DNA of 16,049 nucleotides from CAYFUG01 sp964346295 (lineage in GTDB: Bacteria; Patescibacteriota; Minisyncoccia; Moranbacterales; DUUL01), in NCBI GenBank assembly GCA_964346295.1, contig CAYFUG010000024.1, positions 1-16,049 on the forward strand, written 5' to 3'. The notes under the pieces were generated by a model that was not told the origin of the DNA, ran no database searches, and saw only the letters and a program-made list of their open reading frames with translations. Every line of letters starts with the position of its first letter. The stretch's first letter is position 1. Of the stretch, positions 14,819-16,049 are shown one piece after another. Position numbers and translations under genes: made by a program.

Positions 14819-15724
14819 TTAAAGTTTTCTTAGGAAGTCCTCTACCTTTTCAATATCCCCTTGCGGCGTCGACGCCCCCGAAATCACACCCACCATTTTC
14901 ACCTCTTTTAAGCTATCCTTAAGCATTTGCTCAGACTCCTTGTTGAGACCCTCGATCCAAATTGTGCGGGGGTTTTCTTTTTGGGCAATTTCCCAAAGGC
15001 GTCGAGTATTAGAACTATCTTTACCTCCAATCACCACCACCGCTTCCACCTGCTGAGCCAACTCCCGAGCCTCCGGCTGCCGACTGGTGGTGGCCTTGCA
15101 AATAGTCTGGAAAACTTCCAGCTCCACACCCTGTTCTTGAGCCAGCGCCTCAGCTGCCTGGGAAAATTCCTTAAATTTAGTTTGATTTTGAGTAGTTTGG
15201 GAAACTAAAATCGCCCTTTGGGGGCTAGTTTTTTCCCACTCTTGCTTGAGCTCTTCTAATTGCTCGATTCTATCTATCACCCTGAAGCTATCTTTGCTTC
15301 GACACCAACCACAAATCCCCTGAACTTCTTTATGTTGACTATCGCCGTAAACCAAAACCTGCGCACTCCGATTAGAATAATCCTCCGCCAAACAATGAAT
15401 CTGCCGCACCTTAGGACAAGTAGTATCAAAAACTTGCGCTCCTCGCCGCTCAATTTCAGCAATTACCTCTCGGCCCACTCCGTGAGCCGTGATAACTACC
15501 CTATCATCTTTTTTTACTGGATCTAAATGACTAATTTTCTTCACTCCCCAAGCTTCCACTAAACTAGCCACATTTTCATTGTGCACTAAAGAGCCTAAGA
15601 TATAAACCTTGCCCAGTCCTTTACTTCCCGATTCCTTAGAGCCTGAAAATTCCTCCTTTACCATTTCAAACGCTCTCCGCACTCCCCCACAAAAACCAAT
15701 ATTTTTCGCTAAAATTGTTTTCAT
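14819..15724 (-). CDS. ispH: 4-hydroxy-3-methylbut-2-enyl diphosphate reductase
   Basis: IspH (LytB) carries out the last step of the MEP pathway, reducing HMBPP to IPP and DMAPP with a [4Fe-4S] cluster. The three cluster cysteines are Cys12 (NIGFCGGVRRA), Cys103 (DTTCPKVRQIH) and Cys209 (QTICKATTSRQ). Substrate residues are His48 (LVHNENV), His81 (TAHGVG), His131 and Glu133 (SQHKEVQGICGW), and GGKDSSNTRRL (233-243). At 301 residues it is a normal length. The start ATG gives MKTILAKNIGFCGG, placing Cys12 where the family has it. No other MEP-pathway gene is in the window. A hairpin repeat lies 8-38 bases upstream of the ATG and would be in the leader of the mRNA. Confidence 0.97.
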   Translation of the reverse strand: MKTILAKNIGFCGGVRRAFEMVKEEFSGSKESGSKGLGKVYILGSLVHNENVASLVEAWGVKKISHLDPVKKDDRVVITAHGVGREVIAEIERRGAQVFDTTCPKVRQIHCLAEDYSNRSAQVLVYGDSQHKEVQGICGWCRSKDSFRVIDRIEQLEELKQEWEKTSPQRAILVSQTTQNQTKFKEFSQAAEALAQEQGVELEVFQTICKATTSRQPEARELAQQVEAVVVIGGKDSSNTRRLWEIAQKENPRTIWIEGLNKESEQMLKDSLKEVKMVGVISGASTPQGDIEKVEDFLRKL

Positions 15725-15731
15725 AAATCAC

Positions 15732-15762
15732 TGTCATCCCGAGCGTAGCTGAGGGATCTTAA
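15732..15762. repeat. TGTCATCCC-type hairpin repeat upstream of ispH
   Basis: The sequence is TGTCATCCCGAGCGTAGCTG then AGGGATCTTAA. ATCCC (15736-15740) pairs with GGGAT (15753-15757), with AGC/GCT inside. Its outer sequence resembles the repeat at 13401-13440. Similar GTCATCCCGAGC...GAGGGATCT sequences are common dispersed intergenic repeats in several bacterial groups. Confidence 0.7.
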
Positions 15763-15893
15763 CTGCAAATATCAAGCACTGCCTCACTTCGATCGAAATG
15801 ATAAAATTTAATTTTAGATTTTAGAATCCTAGCTACTGGTACTCCTGTTATAAAAACACAAGATTCATAGTTAGAATAAAAAAGCTGCTACTC
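15763..15893. other. AT-rich noncoding stretch
   Basis: I see no gene or confident regulatory site in this part of the gene-free right end. The minus strand contains several TATAAC/TAAAAT-like boxes that could include the ispH promoter, but no -35/-10 pair stands out. Confidence 0.4.
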
Positions 15894-15974
15894 TCAAAAC
15901 AGCACAAGAGCAAGCACTAATGGAGAAATAAACAAGACTAAAAAAATGTATCCCAAGGCCTTTTTCCCTCGCAA
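15894..15974 (-). CDS. Possible C-terminal fragment of a membrane protein
   Basis: The minus-strand frame ending at TGA (15894-15896) is open back to a TAG inside the right terminal repeat (16011-16013). It encodes a hydrophobic helix preceded by a basic patch: FFLRGKKALGYIFLVLFISP then LVLALVLF. The only usual start is a TTG at 15972-15974, giving 26 residues. It looks like the last transmembrane helix of a small membrane protein whose upstream part is missing or was replaced by the repeat. I do not recognise the family. Confidence 0.3.
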   Translation of the reverse strand: MRGKKALGYIFLVLFISPLVLALVLF

Positions 15975-15993
15975 AAAAAAGAACGCACTTGAT

Positions 15994-16049
15994 ATTAGCT
16001 GTAAGATATACTAGCGTTGTTTACAAAAATTGTTAGAATTTCATGCAAA
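15994..16049. repeat. Right copy of the terminal inverted repeat
   Basis: This is the reverse complement of 5-60, with 55 of 56 positions identical and the last 50 bases exact. It reaches the final base of the window, so its outer limit cannot be seen. Confidence 0.9.

Noticed and set aside
1..16049. CRISPR array, prophage or toxin-antitoxin module
   Set aside because: No regularly spaced direct repeats, phage structural or integrase genes, or paired small toxin/antitoxin ORFs are visible.

Overview
The window is a 16 kb stretch of bacterial chromosome, probably from a Patescibacteria (CPR) genome. I infer this from the compact housekeeping set, weak or absent Shine-Dalgarno sequences, GTG/TTG starts and intergenic palindromic repeats. 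No rRNA or other marker fixes the lineage. No gene has an in-frame TGA, so the code is the standard bacterial one. Ten of the eleven substantial protein genes, and the one tRNA, lie on the minus strand; only the rhodanese-like gene (13760-14746) is on the plus strand.

Layout. 1-295: an inverted repeat that recurs at the other end of the window, tiny doubtful ORFs, and an intrinsic terminator. 296-478: two overlapping short ORFs, one encoding a transmembrane helix. 506-668: a 163-bp MITE-like element with 20-bp inverted ends. 760-2461: signal peptidase I and an unusually long nucleoside diphosphate kinase. 2655-5648: a 997-residue protein with one KH domain, otherwise unrecognised, whose arginine codon usage differs sharply from its neighbours. 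5784-6915: a cyclophilin lipoprotein preceded by a MazG-like pyrophosphatase gene broken by an 8-bp tandem duplication. 6916-7255: a GC-rich multi-hairpin region, a 17-bp perfect hairpin and tRNA-Ser(CGA). 7318-10318: GT4 glycosyltransferase, alpha/beta hydrolase and HAD phosphatase. 10514-13366: DNA polymerase I with a degenerate proofreading domain. 13367-13759: a repeat-rich divergent intergenic region. 13760-14746: a membrane-anchored tandem rhodanese-like protein lacking both catalytic cysteines. 14819-15724: IspH. 15725-16049: noncoding sequence, a membrane-protein fragment and the second copy of the terminal inverted repeat.

Working together. The genes are mostly independent housekeeping functions: protein export and envelope folding (LepB, lipoprotein PPIase), nucleotide metabolism (Ndk, the broken MazG-like enzyme), glycolipid or surface-sugar synthesis (GT4), DNA repair and replication (PolA) and isoprenoid precursors (IspH). 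The most unusual content is the large KH protein and the repeat elements. I see no CRISPR array, prophage module, transposase or recognisable defence system.
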